Assembly (NCBI GenBank): GCA_900544655.1
Contig: UQWE01000059.1
Span: forward strand, 1-8,390
Direction of reading: 5' to 3'
Length of the DNA: 8,390 bases
Source: an uncultured Coriobacteriaceae bacterium
Lineage (GTDB): Bacteria > Actinomycetota > Coriobacteriia > Coriobacteriales > Atopobiaceae
Positions 1 to 5,931 of this stretch are shown here, piece by piece. The notes under the pieces were generated by a model. It saw only the letters and a list, made by a program, of their open reading frames with translations, was not told the origin of the DNA and searched no databases. A program made the translations under genes and the position numbers. How positions within the stretch are numbered: position 1 is the first letter of the stretch; each line of letters begins with the position of its first letter.

Positions 1-120
1 CGTTCGTGCCGCCACCCATGCGTCGCGGGCGTCGGCACGTCCCCGCCTGTCCGCACGACACCGCGCGCCCGCCTGCCACCCGCAACGTACCGCTCGCAGT
101 CAGTCTCAAGGAGTCCACGC
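1..120. other. Non-coding region upstream of the regulator gene
   Basis: No gene is supported here. The one open frame that starts near position 6 overlaps the real gene in another frame, has no ribosome site and is mostly Arg/Pro, as expected from random GC-rich DNA. A 7-bp inverted repeat (CGTGCCG at 5-11, CGGCACG at 33-39, 21-nt loop) has no T-run after it, so it is not a convincing terminator. The stretch also holds a copy of the motif TACCGCTCGC (88-97) and the ribosome site AAGGAG (108-113) of the following gene. The region is too GC-rich for me to pick a promoter, which may lie left of the window. Confidence 0.5.
88..97 (+). promoter_or_regulatory. Candidate operator, motif TACCGYYYGC, copy A
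   Basis: TACCGCTCGC lies 10 nt upstream of the regulator's ribosome site. The identical 10-mer recurs at 4143-4152 in front of ssnA, and two variants lie before the permease (907-916, 928-937). A position just ahead of the regulator's own start would suit autorepression. The motif assignment is inference from recurrence; the binding protein is not known. Confidence 0.4.
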
Positions 121-813
121 ATGAACGAGAAGGTCGAAGCGCTTATTCCCATCGTGGACTTCCTTGGCGTCGCCCTCGGTTCATCGACCGAGGTCGTCCT
201 GCATGACTTGAGCGAGCCCGAGCACTCTGTCGTCAGGATCGCAAACGGACACGTCTCCGGCAGAGCGGTCGGCGCACCGTCGACGGCGTTCTCTCTCAAG
301 ATGGCGGAGCAGCTCGATCCGGCCAGCGACGGCATCGTGACGGATTACATCTCCACGACGGTGGACGGCCGTCCGCTCCAAAGCTCCTCCTATTTCATTC
401 GTGACGACGGCAAAGTCGTGGGCGTGCTCTGCGTGAACATCGACCCGCAGCCGTTCCGCTCCCTCGAGGATTCGATTAAGGTCTTCATGGAGGCCTATCG
501 TCGCGGTGGCTCCGAGGAATACAAGGACACGAATCTCGAGGCCGTCCGCAGCGCGTATCGAGCGTCGAGCATCGAGACCCTCTCCGTCGGAGGAGCCGAG
601 ACTGGTGTGGCGGAGCAGGTACGCTCGCTTCTTGGCGCCTTTGGCAAGACCGCGAGCGAGCTCGACCAGGCTGGTCGCATGGATATCGTTCGCAGACTTG
701 ATGCGGCGGGTACGTTCCTCATCAAGGGCGCCGCCGCGCACGTGGCGACCGAGCTTGGCGTTTCCGTACCGAGCGTCTATCGCTACCTCCAGCGGGTCCG
801 CCGCGAGGGATAG
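121..813 (+). CDS. YheO-like PAS/HTH transcriptional regulator
   Basis: A 230-residue cytoplasmic DNA-binding protein of the YheO family, whose members are usually 220-240 residues, so it looks complete. The N-terminal half (about 5-115) matches the YheO-like PAS domain: the run EVVLHDL (about 24-30) followed by HSVVRIANGHVSGR and a later GVLCVN strand are typical. The C-terminal part (about 165-228) is the family's helix-turn-helix, ending GVSVPSVYRYLQRVR. The start at 121 is fixed by AAGGAG at 108-113, 7 nt upstream. It is co-oriented with a purine permease and three purine-catabolism genes, so it is probably the local regulator, perhaps sensing a purine or a breakdown product through the PAS domain. 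The ligand is inference: the family's effectors are largely uncharacterised. No terminator with a T-run follows it, so some read-through into the permease leader is possible. Confidence 0.85.
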   Translation: MNEKVEALIPIVDFLGVALGSSTEVVLHDLSEPEHSVVRIANGHVSGRAVGAPSTAFSLKMAEQLDPASDGIVTDYISTTVDGRPLQSSSYFIRDDGKVVGVLCVNIDPQPFRSLEDSIKVFMEAYRRGGSEEYKDTNLEAVRSAYRASSIETLSVGGAETGVAEQVRSLLGAFGKTASELDQAGRMDIVRRLDAAGTFLIKGAAAHVATELGVSVPSVYRYLQRVRREG

Positions 814-906
814 GGGTCTCACGTCGATCGCGTCGAGGCTTCGCGTCGCGCTTGCTGGTCTCCATTGTTTCCAAATTAATATAACGACCAGCTCAGGACC
901 CATTTT

Positions 907-937
907 TACCGTTTGCGGGATAATATCTACCGTCTGC
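907..937 (+). promoter_or_regulatory. Candidate tandem operators, motif TACCGYYYGC, copies B and C
   Basis: TACCGTTTGC (907-916) and TACCGTCTGC (928-937) are direct repeats that differ at one base. Their starts are exactly 21 bp apart, two helical turns, so both would face the same side of the DNA. This arrangement suits two regulator dimers or a tetramer. Related copies occur before the regulator gene and before ssnA. The YheO-like protein encoded upstream is the natural candidate to bind here; this is inference. Confidence 0.5.
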
Positions 938-945
938 AACAACAA

Positions 946-976
946 ATTATTATCGAGCATAGTAATAAATAATAAT
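946..976. repeat. AT-rich inverted repeat
   Basis: ATTATTAT (946-953) and ATAATAAT (969-976) are perfect 8-bp inverted arms separated by 15 nt. The sequence is low in complexity, so chance is a real possibility. Its place between the tandem motif copies and the folded leader makes it either part of the promoter or an easily melted element. Confidence 0.35.
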
Positions 977-1008
977 CATGCCAACCCGATGCGGACCGAC
1001 TCGTCCTC

Positions 1009-1186
1009 TCGCGAAGGAATCGAGCCCGTCCGTGACCAACGGCACGCAAAACACGTGGTAGGGGCATGCGTACGGTGACCTCTTCCTTCGCGGTGCCGGG
1101 GCTGTGTTCGTGGCAAGTCCACGGAAGGCGTGGGCGAGGGCCCACGACGGCATGCGAGCGCATAGGCTCGCAGAGGTTTAAGGGAG
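1009..1186 (+). promoter_or_regulatory. Structured 5' leader of the purine permease mRNA
   Basis: Four non-overlapping perfect or near-perfect stems fill this leader. A long-range 10-bp stem pairs CGCGAAGGAA (1010-1019) with TTCCTTCGCG (1083-1092), enclosing 63 nt. Then come three local hairpins: TTCGTGG/CCACGGA (1107-1113/1119-1125, one G-U), CGTGGGC/GCCCACG (1129-1135/1140-1146, loop GAGG) and TGCGAGC/GCTCGCA (1153-1159/1166-1172). The last ends 7 nt before the ribosome site AAGGGAG (1180-1186). The arrangement resembles a cis-regulatory RNA, but it matches no riboswitch family I recognise, and GC-rich DNA forms stems easily. The stems are seen in the sequence; the regulatory role is inference. 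Confidence 0.4.
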
Positions 1187-1195
1187 AAAAACACC

Positions 1196-2572
1196 ATGGA
1201 TAACAAGCTCGATAAGCTGTTCCATCTCACGGAACGCGGCACTTCGGTAAAGACCGAGGTCCTCGCGGGCCTGACGACGTTCGTCACGGCGGCCTATGTC
1301 CTCGCGGTCAACCCCTCCGTCATGAGCGCCACCGGCATGGACGCCGGCGCGGTCTTCACGGCGACGGCCCTCGTGTGCTTCCTCGGCACGCTCGCGATGG
1401 CAGTTCTCACCAACTATCCGTTCGTCCTCATTCCGAGCATGGGCCTTAACGCCTACTTCGCCTACACCGTGGTCCTTGGCATGGGCTATACATGGGAGGT
1501 CGCGCTCGCTGCCATCTTTGTCGAGGGCGTCGCCTTCGCGATCATTTCGCTCACGAGCCTGCGCGAGAAGATCTTCAGCGCAATCCCGATCAACCTCAAG
1601 TACGCCATCAGCACGGGTATCGGTCTGTTCATCACGATCATCGGCCTCAAGAACTCCGGTCTCGTCGTGAGTAGCCCCGCCACGCTCGTCTCGGTCTTCT
1701 CGTTCTCCGGTAGCATCGCAAACGGAACCTTCAACACCGCCGGCATCAGCGTCGTGCTGTTCTGCGCTGGCCTGCTGATCACGGGCGTCCTCATGGCGCG
1801 CAACGTCAAGGGCAACATTCTCGTCGGCATCCTCATCACGTGGGTTCTCGGCATAATTTGCGAGCTCATGGGTCTGTATGTGCCCGATCCCGCCGCTGGC
1901 TATGCGAGCCTCCTGCCCGACTTCTCCCACGGCCTCGCCGTGCCGTCCCTCGCGCCCACGCTCATGAAGATGGACTTCTCGCAAGTTGCTGACCTCGGGT
2001 TTATTGTCGTCGCCTTCGCATTCCTGCTTACGAGCCTCTTCGACACCGTGGGTAGCCTTATCGGTCTCGGCGCCAAGGCCGAACTTCTTGACGAGGACGG
2101 CAACATGCCTGGCGTTGGCCGCGCGATGGGCGCCGAGTCCATCGCCACGATGATTGCCGGCGCGCTGGGCAACTCCGCCACCTGCTGCTCCGTCGAGTGC
2201 GCGGCAGGCATCGCCGAGGGCGGTCGCACGGGCCTCATGGCCCTCACCACGGGTGTGCTGTTCCTGCTCTCGATGTTCCTCTCACCGATCTTCCTCGCGA
2301 TTCCGGCATTCGCCACCGCGCCGGCGCTCGTCATAGTGGGCTCGCTCATGGCAAGTTCGGTCCTGAACATCGACTTCGGCGACATGACCGAGTCCATTCC
2401 GGCGTTCCTGTGCTTCGTGGGCATGCCGTTCTGCTACAGCATCGTCGAGGGCATCTCGCTGGGCATCATCTCGTATGTGGTGATCAACCTGCTGTCTGGC
2501 AATGCCAAGAAGATCAGCCCGATGATGTACGCGCTCGCCATTGTCTTTATCGTGAAATACGCTTTGATTTAG
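1196..2572 (+). CDS. NCS2-family (AzgA-like) purine permease
   Basis: A 458-residue polytopic inner-membrane transporter; the family is usually 430-490 residues, so it looks full length. The sequence follows the AzgA/PbuG branch of NCS2: a cytoplasmic start FHLTERGTSVKTE, then AGLTTFVTAAYVLAVNP (24-40), SMGLNAYFAY (81-90), IGLFITIIGLKNSG (142-155), FDTVGS (282-287) and CAAGIAEGGRTG (335-346). This branch carries adenine, guanine, hypoxanthine or xanthine by proton symport. Guanine, hypoxanthine or xanthine is favoured by the guanine deaminase next door; the exact substrate cannot be read from the sequence. Two family motifs are altered: the usual APGMGLNA reads IPSMGLNA, and the usual GTST-type stretch before the conserved Glu reads GNSATCCSVE (325-334), with extra cysteines. 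Start chosen from AAGGGAG at 1180-1186. Probably co-transcribed with the deaminase. Confidence 0.9.
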   Translation: MDNKLDKLFHLTERGTSVKTEVLAGLTTFVTAAYVLAVNPSVMSATGMDAGAVFTATALVCFLGTLAMAVLTNYPFVLIPSMGLNAYFAYTVVLGMGYTWEVALAAIFVEGVAFAIISLTSLREKIFSAIPINLKYAISTGIGLFITIIGLKNSGLVVSSPATLVSVFSFSGSIANGTFNTAGISVVLFCAGLLITGVLMARNVKGNILVGILITWVLGIICELMGLYVPDPAAGYASLLPDFSHGLAVPSLAPTLMKMDFSQVADLGFIVVAFAFLLTSLFDTVGSLIGLGAKAELLDEDGNMPGVGRAMGAESIATMIAGALGNSATCCSVECAAGIAEGGRTGLMALTTGVLFLLSMFLSPIFLAIPAFATAPALVIVGSLMASSVLNIDFGDMTESIPAFLCFVGMPFCYSIVEGISLGIISYVVINLLSGNAKKISPMMYALAIVFIVKYALI

Positions 2573-2674
2573 GCGCTGGCGCATCCGCTGCCTAACGCCC
2601 GCGCTCCGGAGTGCCCGGAGAATCGCACCTCACCGCCCAACGCGCCCTCTATGAGGGCCGAGAGGAGTCAAATC
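2573..2674 (+). other. Short permease-guaD spacer with a weak hairpin
   Basis: This 102-bp gap contains a 6-bp hairpin, CTCCGG (2604-2609) and CCGGAG (2615-2620) with a 5-nt loop, but no T-run and no AT-rich promoter. It neither ends nor clearly starts a transcript, so the permease and deaminase are likely one operon. No TACCGYYYGC motif is present. Confidence 0.5.
2663..2667 (+). promoter_or_regulatory. Ribosome binding site that sets the guaD start
   Basis: AGGAG sits 7 nt before the ATG at 2675. An in-frame ATG at 2651 would add eight residues but has no ribosome site ahead of it and would place this AGGAG inside the gene, so 2675 is preferred. Confidence 0.8.
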
Positions 2675-3952
2675 ATGGACACCAAGTCTTTTGTTCTCAA
2701 GGGTAACGTCTGCTATAACACCACTCCGCAGGAGGTTACCTGCGTGCCATCTGGTTACGCCGTTTGCGTCGACGGCGTCTCCGCCGGCGTGTTTGCCGAG
2801 CGGCCGGAGGAATATGCCTCGTTGCCGCTGATCGACTGCGGCGACAACCTGATCATCCCCGGCATGAGCGACATCCACATCCACGCCCCGCAGTATGCGT
2901 TCCGCGGCCTCGGCATGGACCTCGAGCTGCTCGATTGGCTCAACACCCACACGTTCCCGGAAGAGGCCCACTACGCTGATCTCGACTACGCCGGCCGCGC
3001 CTACGACATCTTCGCGGATGATCTGCGCCGCAGCGCCACGACGCGCGCCGTCGTCTTCGGCACGCTCCACGTCGAGGCGACCGAGCTTTTGATGGACAAG
3101 CTCGAGGCCTCCGGCATCACCTCCTACGTGGGCAAGGTGAACATGGACCGCAACGGTGGCGTTGACCTCGAGGAGGACACTGCCCAGTCCGCGGCCGACA
3201 CTCGCCGTTGGCTTGCCGACGTCGACGGTCGCTATGACCACACGGCACCGATCATCACTCCGCGCTTCACGCCGAGCGTCACCGACGAGCTCATGGGCGA
3301 GCTCGCGTCGATTCGCGACGAGTTTGGCCTGCCCGTCCAGAGCCACCTTTCCGAGAACCCCTCGGAGTGCGGCTGGGTCAAGGAGCTGTGCCCGTGGTCG
3401 AGCTGTTATGGCGACGCGTATGACCACTTCGGCATGCTGGGCGACCGCACCGTCATGGCCCACTGCATCTATTCCGACGAGACCGAGACTGAGCTCCTGC
3501 GCGGCACCGGTACGTATGTGGCGCACTGCCCGCAGAGCAATGCCCAGCTATCTAGCGGAATCGCGCCTGTTCGCCGTTACCTCGACCTTGGCATGAACGT
3601 TGGCCTGGGCACCGACGTGGCGGGTGGCGCGAACCTCTCGATGTTCCGCTGCATGGCGGATGCCGTGGCGGTTTCGAAGCTGCGTTGGCGCCTCGTCGAC
3701 GATGGCCTTGCTCCTCTGACGACGCAGGAGGCTCTGTGGCTCGCGACGGCTGGCGGCGGCTCGTTCTTCGGTCGCGTGGGCTCCCTTGCCGAGGGCTACG
3801 AGTTCGACGCCCTCGTCCTTGACGATTCCGCGATACGCACCCCGCGTGAGCTTGACGTTTGGGAGCGAGTCGAGCGCTACGTCTACCTTGCTGAGGAGGG
3901 TGGCCGCCTCGTGCGCAAGTTTGTCTCCGGCCGCGAGATCGACCTCTCCTAG
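2675..3952 (+). CDS. guaD: Guanine deaminase
   Basis: A 425-residue cytosolic zinc amidohydrolase that converts guanine to xanthine and ammonia, the step that commits guanine to catabolism. The length fits bacterial guanine deaminases. Metal and catalytic positions are all visible: H68 and H70 in SDIHIHAPQ, H224 and E227 in QSHLSEN, H263 in MAHCIY and D314 in GTDVAGG. Guanine-deaminase signatures, not just superfamily ones, are present: LLDWLNTHTFPEE (about 85-97), GKVNMDRN (153-160), PRF (196-198) and AHCPQSN followed by SSG. It follows the purine permease by 102 bp and is closed by a strong terminator, so uptake and deamination are probably co-expressed. It differs clearly from the second amidohydrolase in the window (SsnA), which lacks these signatures. 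Nothing appears broken. Confidence 0.93.
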   Translation: MDTKSFVLKGNVCYNTTPQEVTCVPSGYAVCVDGVSAGVFAERPEEYASLPLIDCGDNLIIPGMSDIHIHAPQYAFRGLGMDLELLDWLNTHTFPEEAHYADLDYAGRAYDIFADDLRRSATTRAVVFGTLHVEATELLMDKLEASGITSYVGKVNMDRNGGVDLEEDTAQSAADTRRWLADVDGRYDHTAPIITPRFTPSVTDELMGELASIRDEFGLPVQSHLSENPSECGWVKELCPWSSCYGDAYDHFGMLGDRTVMAHCIYSDETETELLRGTGTYVAHCPQSNAQLSSGIAPVRRYLDLGMNVGLGTDVAGGANLSMFRCMADAVAVSKLRWRLVDDGLAPLTTQEALWLATAGGGSFFGRVGSLAEGYEFDALVLDDSAIRTPRELDVWERVERYVYLAEEGGRLVRKFVSGREIDLS

Positions 3953-3961
3953 GAGGGTTGG

Positions 3962-3996
3962 CGCGGGTCCGTCCAACTGGGCGGGCCCGCGTTTTT
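3962..3996 (+). terminator. Rho-independent terminator after guaD
   Basis: A 13-bp stem runs from 3962-3974 to 3979-3991 (core GCGGGTCCGTCC with GGGCGGGCCCGC, two G-U pairs) around the tetraloop AACT, and is followed directly by TTTTT (3992-3996). It begins 9 nt after the guaD stop codon. It should end the permease-guaD transcript and make ssnA depend on its own promoter. Confidence 0.92.
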
Positions 3997-4031
3997 AGTC
4001 ACCTGGCTTTTGTCTCACACCGGCGAGTGAT

Positions 4032-4048
4032 CCAAACATTCTGTTTGG
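4032..4048. promoter_or_regulatory. 17-bp perfect-arm palindrome, candidate operator
   Basis: CCAAACA (4032-4038) and TGTTTGG (4042-4048) are perfect 7-bp inverted arms around the spacer TTC. The size and symmetry are typical of a site for a dimeric helix-turn-helix regulator. It starts 36 bp after the guaD terminator and lies roughly 180 bp before the ssnA promoter candidates, suiting an activator or distal operator. No T-run follows, so it is not a terminator. It does not resemble TACCGYYYGC, so a second regulator may be involved. Confidence 0.45.
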
Positions 4049-4142
4049 CCACGGGCGAATCTGTTGGTCGTTATCGTGCGCTGTTGTTGCTTGTGAGTAA
4101 CGAAACCGCAGCCAACTTGTTAAGCAATGCCGCTCAAAAAGA

Positions 4143-4152
4143 TACCGCTCGC
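4143..4152 (+). promoter_or_regulatory. Candidate operator, motif TACCGYYYGC, copy D
   Basis: TACCGCTCGC is identical in all ten bases to the copy ahead of the regulator gene (88-97). It lies 50-60 bp upstream of the TATAAC hexamer at 4203-4208, in front of ssnA. Shared sites would place ssnA and the permease under the same control. Confidence 0.4.
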
Positions 4153-4202
4153 CGAAACGCCACAAATCGCTCGAATCGTGAACGCATGGATAAACCTGCA
4201 GA

Positions 4203-4233
4203 TATAACAAATAGTTAGGGCTAAAAACATAAT
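4203..4233 (+). promoter_or_regulatory. Promoter candidates for ssnA
   Basis: Two overlapping possibilities are visible. ATAACA (4204-4209) and CATAAT (4228-4233), 18 bp apart, match the -35 and -10 consensus at four and five of six bases. Alternatively TATAAC (4203-4208) is itself the -10, with only a weak -35 upstream; the same hexamer lies in the permease promoter zone. Either choice gives a leader of about 235-265 nt. Confidence 0.4.
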
Positions 4234-4243
4234 GTACGAGCAC

Positions 4244-4253
4244 TGCCGCTCGC
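4244..4253 (+). promoter_or_regulatory. Candidate operator, imperfect motif copy E
   Basis: TGCCGCTCGC differs from copy D in one base, and the shared nine bases CCGCTCGCC recur at 4145-4153 and 4246-4254. It lies just downstream of the -10 candidates, so copies D and E would flank the promoter. With one mismatch it could be chance. Confidence 0.3.
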
Positions 4254-4327
4254 CAGAGGAACGACATGGGTTCGCTGATGAATGGCAACAATGGGTTCAA
4301 GTCATGGTCACGAGGCCATGCTGCGCG

Positions 4328-4347
4328 CGGCGGGGGAGGGCCCGCCG
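4328..4347 (+). other. GC hairpin in the ssnA leader
   Basis: CGGCGGG (4328-4334) pairs with CCCGCCG (4341-4347) around a 6-nt loop, 128 nt before the ssnA start. No T-run follows. It is probably a stable leader structure and not a terminator. Confidence 0.35.
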
Positions 4348-4463
4348 GCGTTGCGCGAAACGGGAACACCCGCATGCGCCACGCGAGGCGGAGCGATCCG
4401 TCAGCCGGAGTCCGGCCGCGCTTCCATCAAAGAGTCGCAGGTGACAAACCCCGCCTGCCCGTT

Positions 4464-4468
4464 GGAGG
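4464..4468 (+). promoter_or_regulatory. Ribosome binding site that sets the ssnA start
   Basis: GGAGG lies 7 nt before ATG 4476. The open frame extends back to an ATG at 4266, but that would add 70 Arg/Gly-rich residues with no family counterpart, whereas 4476 gives the MLIVGNG start usual for this amidohydrolase family. Confidence 0.85.
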
Positions 4469-4475
4469 GAGCACT

Positions 4476-5828
4476 ATGCTGATCGTTGGCAATGGTCGTG
4501 TCATTACTCGCGACTCCAAGAACCCCTACCTCGAGCGCGGTGCCGTCGCCATCGACGGAGACACCATCTCCGCCATCGGCGACGAGGAGGAGCTCAAGGC
4601 CGCTAACCCTGGCTACGAGTACGTCGACGCCCATGGTGGTGTCATCATGCCGGGCCTCATCAACTGCCACACGCACATCTACTCCGGCCTCGCCCGCGGC
4701 CTTGCCATCGAGGGCTGCAACCCCACCAACTTCCTCGAGAACCTCGAGCAGCAGTGGTGGAAGATCGACGACAACCTCACGCTGGACGGTACCCGCGCCT
4801 CCGCCTACGCCACGATCCTCGACTCGTTTCGTGACGGCGTGACCACGATCTTCGACCACCATGCCAGCTTCTGCGAGATCCCCGGCTCCCTCTTCGCCAT
4901 CAAGGACGTCGCCAAGGAGCTCGGCATGCGCTCCTGCCTCTGCTACGAGGTGTCCGACCGCCGTGGCGAGGAGAAGCGCGACCAGTCCATCGCGGAGAAC
5001 GCCGAGTTCGCCAAGTGGGCCCATGACGCCCGCGAGGCCGGTGACAACATGATCGCCGCGATGTTTGGCGGCCACGCCACCTTCACCCTGTCAGACGAGA
5101 CGATGGACAAGATGGCCGAGGCCAACGACGGGCTCACCGGATTCCACATCCACGTCTGCGAGGGCATGAACGACGTCTGGGACTCCCGTCTCAACCGTGG
5201 CGGCATCTCGCCCGTCGAGCGCCTGCTCCAGCACAACCTCCTCGGTCCGGACACCATGCTCGGCCACTGCATCCACGTGACGCCCGCCGAGATGGACATC
5301 ATTCGCGAGTCCGGCACCTGGCTCGTCAACAACCCCGAGTCCAACATGGGCAACGCCGTTGGCTGCGCTCCCGTCCTCGAGTTCTTCCGTCGCGGCATCC
5401 CGGTCTGCATGGGCACGGACGCCTACACCCACGACATGCTCGAGAGCCTCAAGGTCTTCCTGATCATCCAGCGCCACAACGCCGCCATGCCCAACGTTGG
5501 CTGGGGCGAGGCCATGACCATGCTCTTCGAGAACAACGCCAAGATGGCCACGAAGTACTTCGGCCGCCAGCTCGGCATCCTCGCGCCCGGCGCCGCCGCC
5601 GACGTCATCGTCATGGACTATCCGGTCTTCACGCCCTTCTCGGACGAGAACATCGACGGCCACATGCTCTTCGGCATGATGGGCAAGAACTGCCGCACTA
5701 CCATCGTTAACGGCCAGGTCCTCTACAAGGATCGCGAGTTCGTCGCCTTTGACGAGGAGCGCATCAACGCCTGGACCCTCGAGCAGTCCAAGAAGCTCTG
5801 GGGCGACCTGAACCACCGCACCTACTAG
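4476..5828 (+). CDS. ssnA: SsnA-type metal-dependent amidohydrolase
   Basis: A 450-residue protein close to the usual 440-450 of SsnA. It is a cytosolic TIM-barrel amidohydrolase with H65 and H67 in NCHTHIYSGLARG, H226 and E229 in HIHVCEG, H264 in GHCIHV and D315 in GTDAYTHD as likely metal and catalytic residues. SsnA-specific stretches separate it from guanine or chlorohydrolase relatives: NFLENLEQQWWKIDDNL (about 86-102), the unusual FDHHAS (126-131) and CYEVSDRRGEE (about 150-160). In E. coli and many anaerobes ssnA is adjacent to ygfK in a purine/urate gene cluster; the E. coli gene was first noted for lowering stationary-phase viability. Its substrate is not established; a deaminated or ring-opened purine intermediate is plausible. 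Here it precedes ygfK, whereas in E. coli ygfK comes first. Confidence 0.92.
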   Translation: MLIVGNGRVITRDSKNPYLERGAVAIDGDTISAIGDEEELKAANPGYEYVDAHGGVIMPGLINCHTHIYSGLARGLAIEGCNPTNFLENLEQQWWKIDDNLTLDGTRASAYATILDSFRDGVTTIFDHHASFCEIPGSLFAIKDVAKELGMRSCLCYEVSDRRGEEKRDQSIAENAEFAKWAHDAREAGDNMIAAMFGGHATFTLSDETMDKMAEANDGLTGFHIHVCEGMNDVWDSRLNRGGISPVERLLQHNLLGPDTMLGHCIHVTPAEMDIIRESGTWLVNNPESNMGNAVGCAPVLEFFRRGIPVCMGTDAYTHDMLESLKVFLIIQRHNAAMPNVGWGEAMTMLFENNAKMATKYFGRQLGILAPGAAADVIVMDYPVFTPFSDENIDGHMLFGMMGKNCRTTIVNGQVLYKDREFVAFDEERINAWTLEQSKKLWGDLNHRTY

Positions 5829-5840
5829 TTAGTCCTCCTT

Positions 5841-5866
5841 CGGGCCGGCGCAAGGGCGCTGGCCCG
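5841..5866 (+). other. Strong hairpin after ssnA, no U-tract
   Basis: CGGGCCGGCGC (5841-5851) pairs with GCGCTGGCCCG (5856-5866): 11 bp, one G-U, loop AAGG. It begins 13 nt after the ssnA stop codon. GTGGGCG follows instead of T residues, so full intrinsic termination is unlikely. A 3'-end stabiliser, a processing site or a Rho-linked partial stop would fit. Confidence 0.5.
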
Positions 5867-5897
5867 TGGGCGTGGCCGGGCTGGGACCTGGCCGCGC

Positions 5898-5929
5898 GTC
5901 CTCGTCCGGACGGGGGTCTGGACGAGGGC
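5898..5929 (+). other. 14-bp hairpin in the ssnA-ygfK gap
   Basis: Positions 5898-5911 pair with 5916-5929 around GGGG; the core is CCTCGTCC (5900-5907) with GGACGAGG (5920-5927), extended by inner and outer pairs including two G-U. This is the longest stem in the window and has no T-run. Such length is unlikely to be only a by-product of base composition. Confidence 0.5.
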
Positions 5930-5931
5930 AA

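Larger units (their letters stand above)
868..976 (+). promoter_or_regulatory. AT-rich promoter zone of the permease operon
   Basis: Several -10-like hexamers are present: TATAAC (880-885), TAATAT (921-926) and TATTAT (948-953). None has a good -35 at 16-18 bp, so I cannot name one promoter with confidence. The hexamer TATAAC also occurs ahead of ssnA (4203-4208). If 880-885 is the real -10, the two repeats at 907-937 would lie just downstream of the transcription start, a position typical of repressor sites. A transcript starting here would carry a leader of roughly 220-300 nt. Confidence 0.45.
814..1195. other. 382-base intergenic region ahead of the purine permease
   Basis: The region has two halves. 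Positions 861-980 are strikingly AT-rich against a GC-rich background and look like the permease promoter zone, with a direct-repeat pair and an AT-rich dyad. Positions 981-1195 return to high GC and contain several inverted repeats that would fold in the transcript. A 27-codon frame starting at ATG 978 and ending at TAG 1059-1061 exists but has no ribosome site. I see no known riboswitch consensus: the purine riboswitch core is not recognisable. Confidence 0.7.
3997..4475. other. Regulatory intergenic region ahead of ssnA
   Basis: About 480 bases without a convincing gene. Short frames here (for example 3958-4218 and 4232-4444, both +) have no family resemblance or ribosome site. The frame that runs into ssnA from 4266 is better explained by the start at 4476. 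The left two thirds (4000-4240) is AT-richer than the genes and contains a 17-bp palindrome, two motif copies and promoter-like hexamers. The right part (4320-4475) is GC-rich leader with one clear hairpin and the ssnA ribosome site. Confidence 0.7.

Noticed and set aside
978..1061. 27-codon frame (MPTRCGPTRPLAK...) in the permease leader as a leader peptide
   Set aside because: There is no ribosome site before ATG 978 and no run of regulatory codons. Leaderless translation cannot be excluded but is not supported.
1009..1093. tRNA or tRNA-Sec-like fold, given the 10-bp closing stem and the nearby selenium-associated gene family
   Set aside because: There is no T-loop GGTTCRA sequence, no anticodon arm of proper geometry and no CCA-type end.
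3958..4444. Small frames at 3958-4218 and 4232-4444 as short genes
   Set aside because: The first starts on top of the guaD terminator and neither has a ribosome site or recognisable sequence. They cover candidate promoter elements.
4266..4475. 70-residue N-terminal extension of SsnA
   Set aside because: It is Arg/Gly/Pro-rich, has no family counterpart and no ribosome site, while ATG 4476 has GGAGG at the ideal distance.
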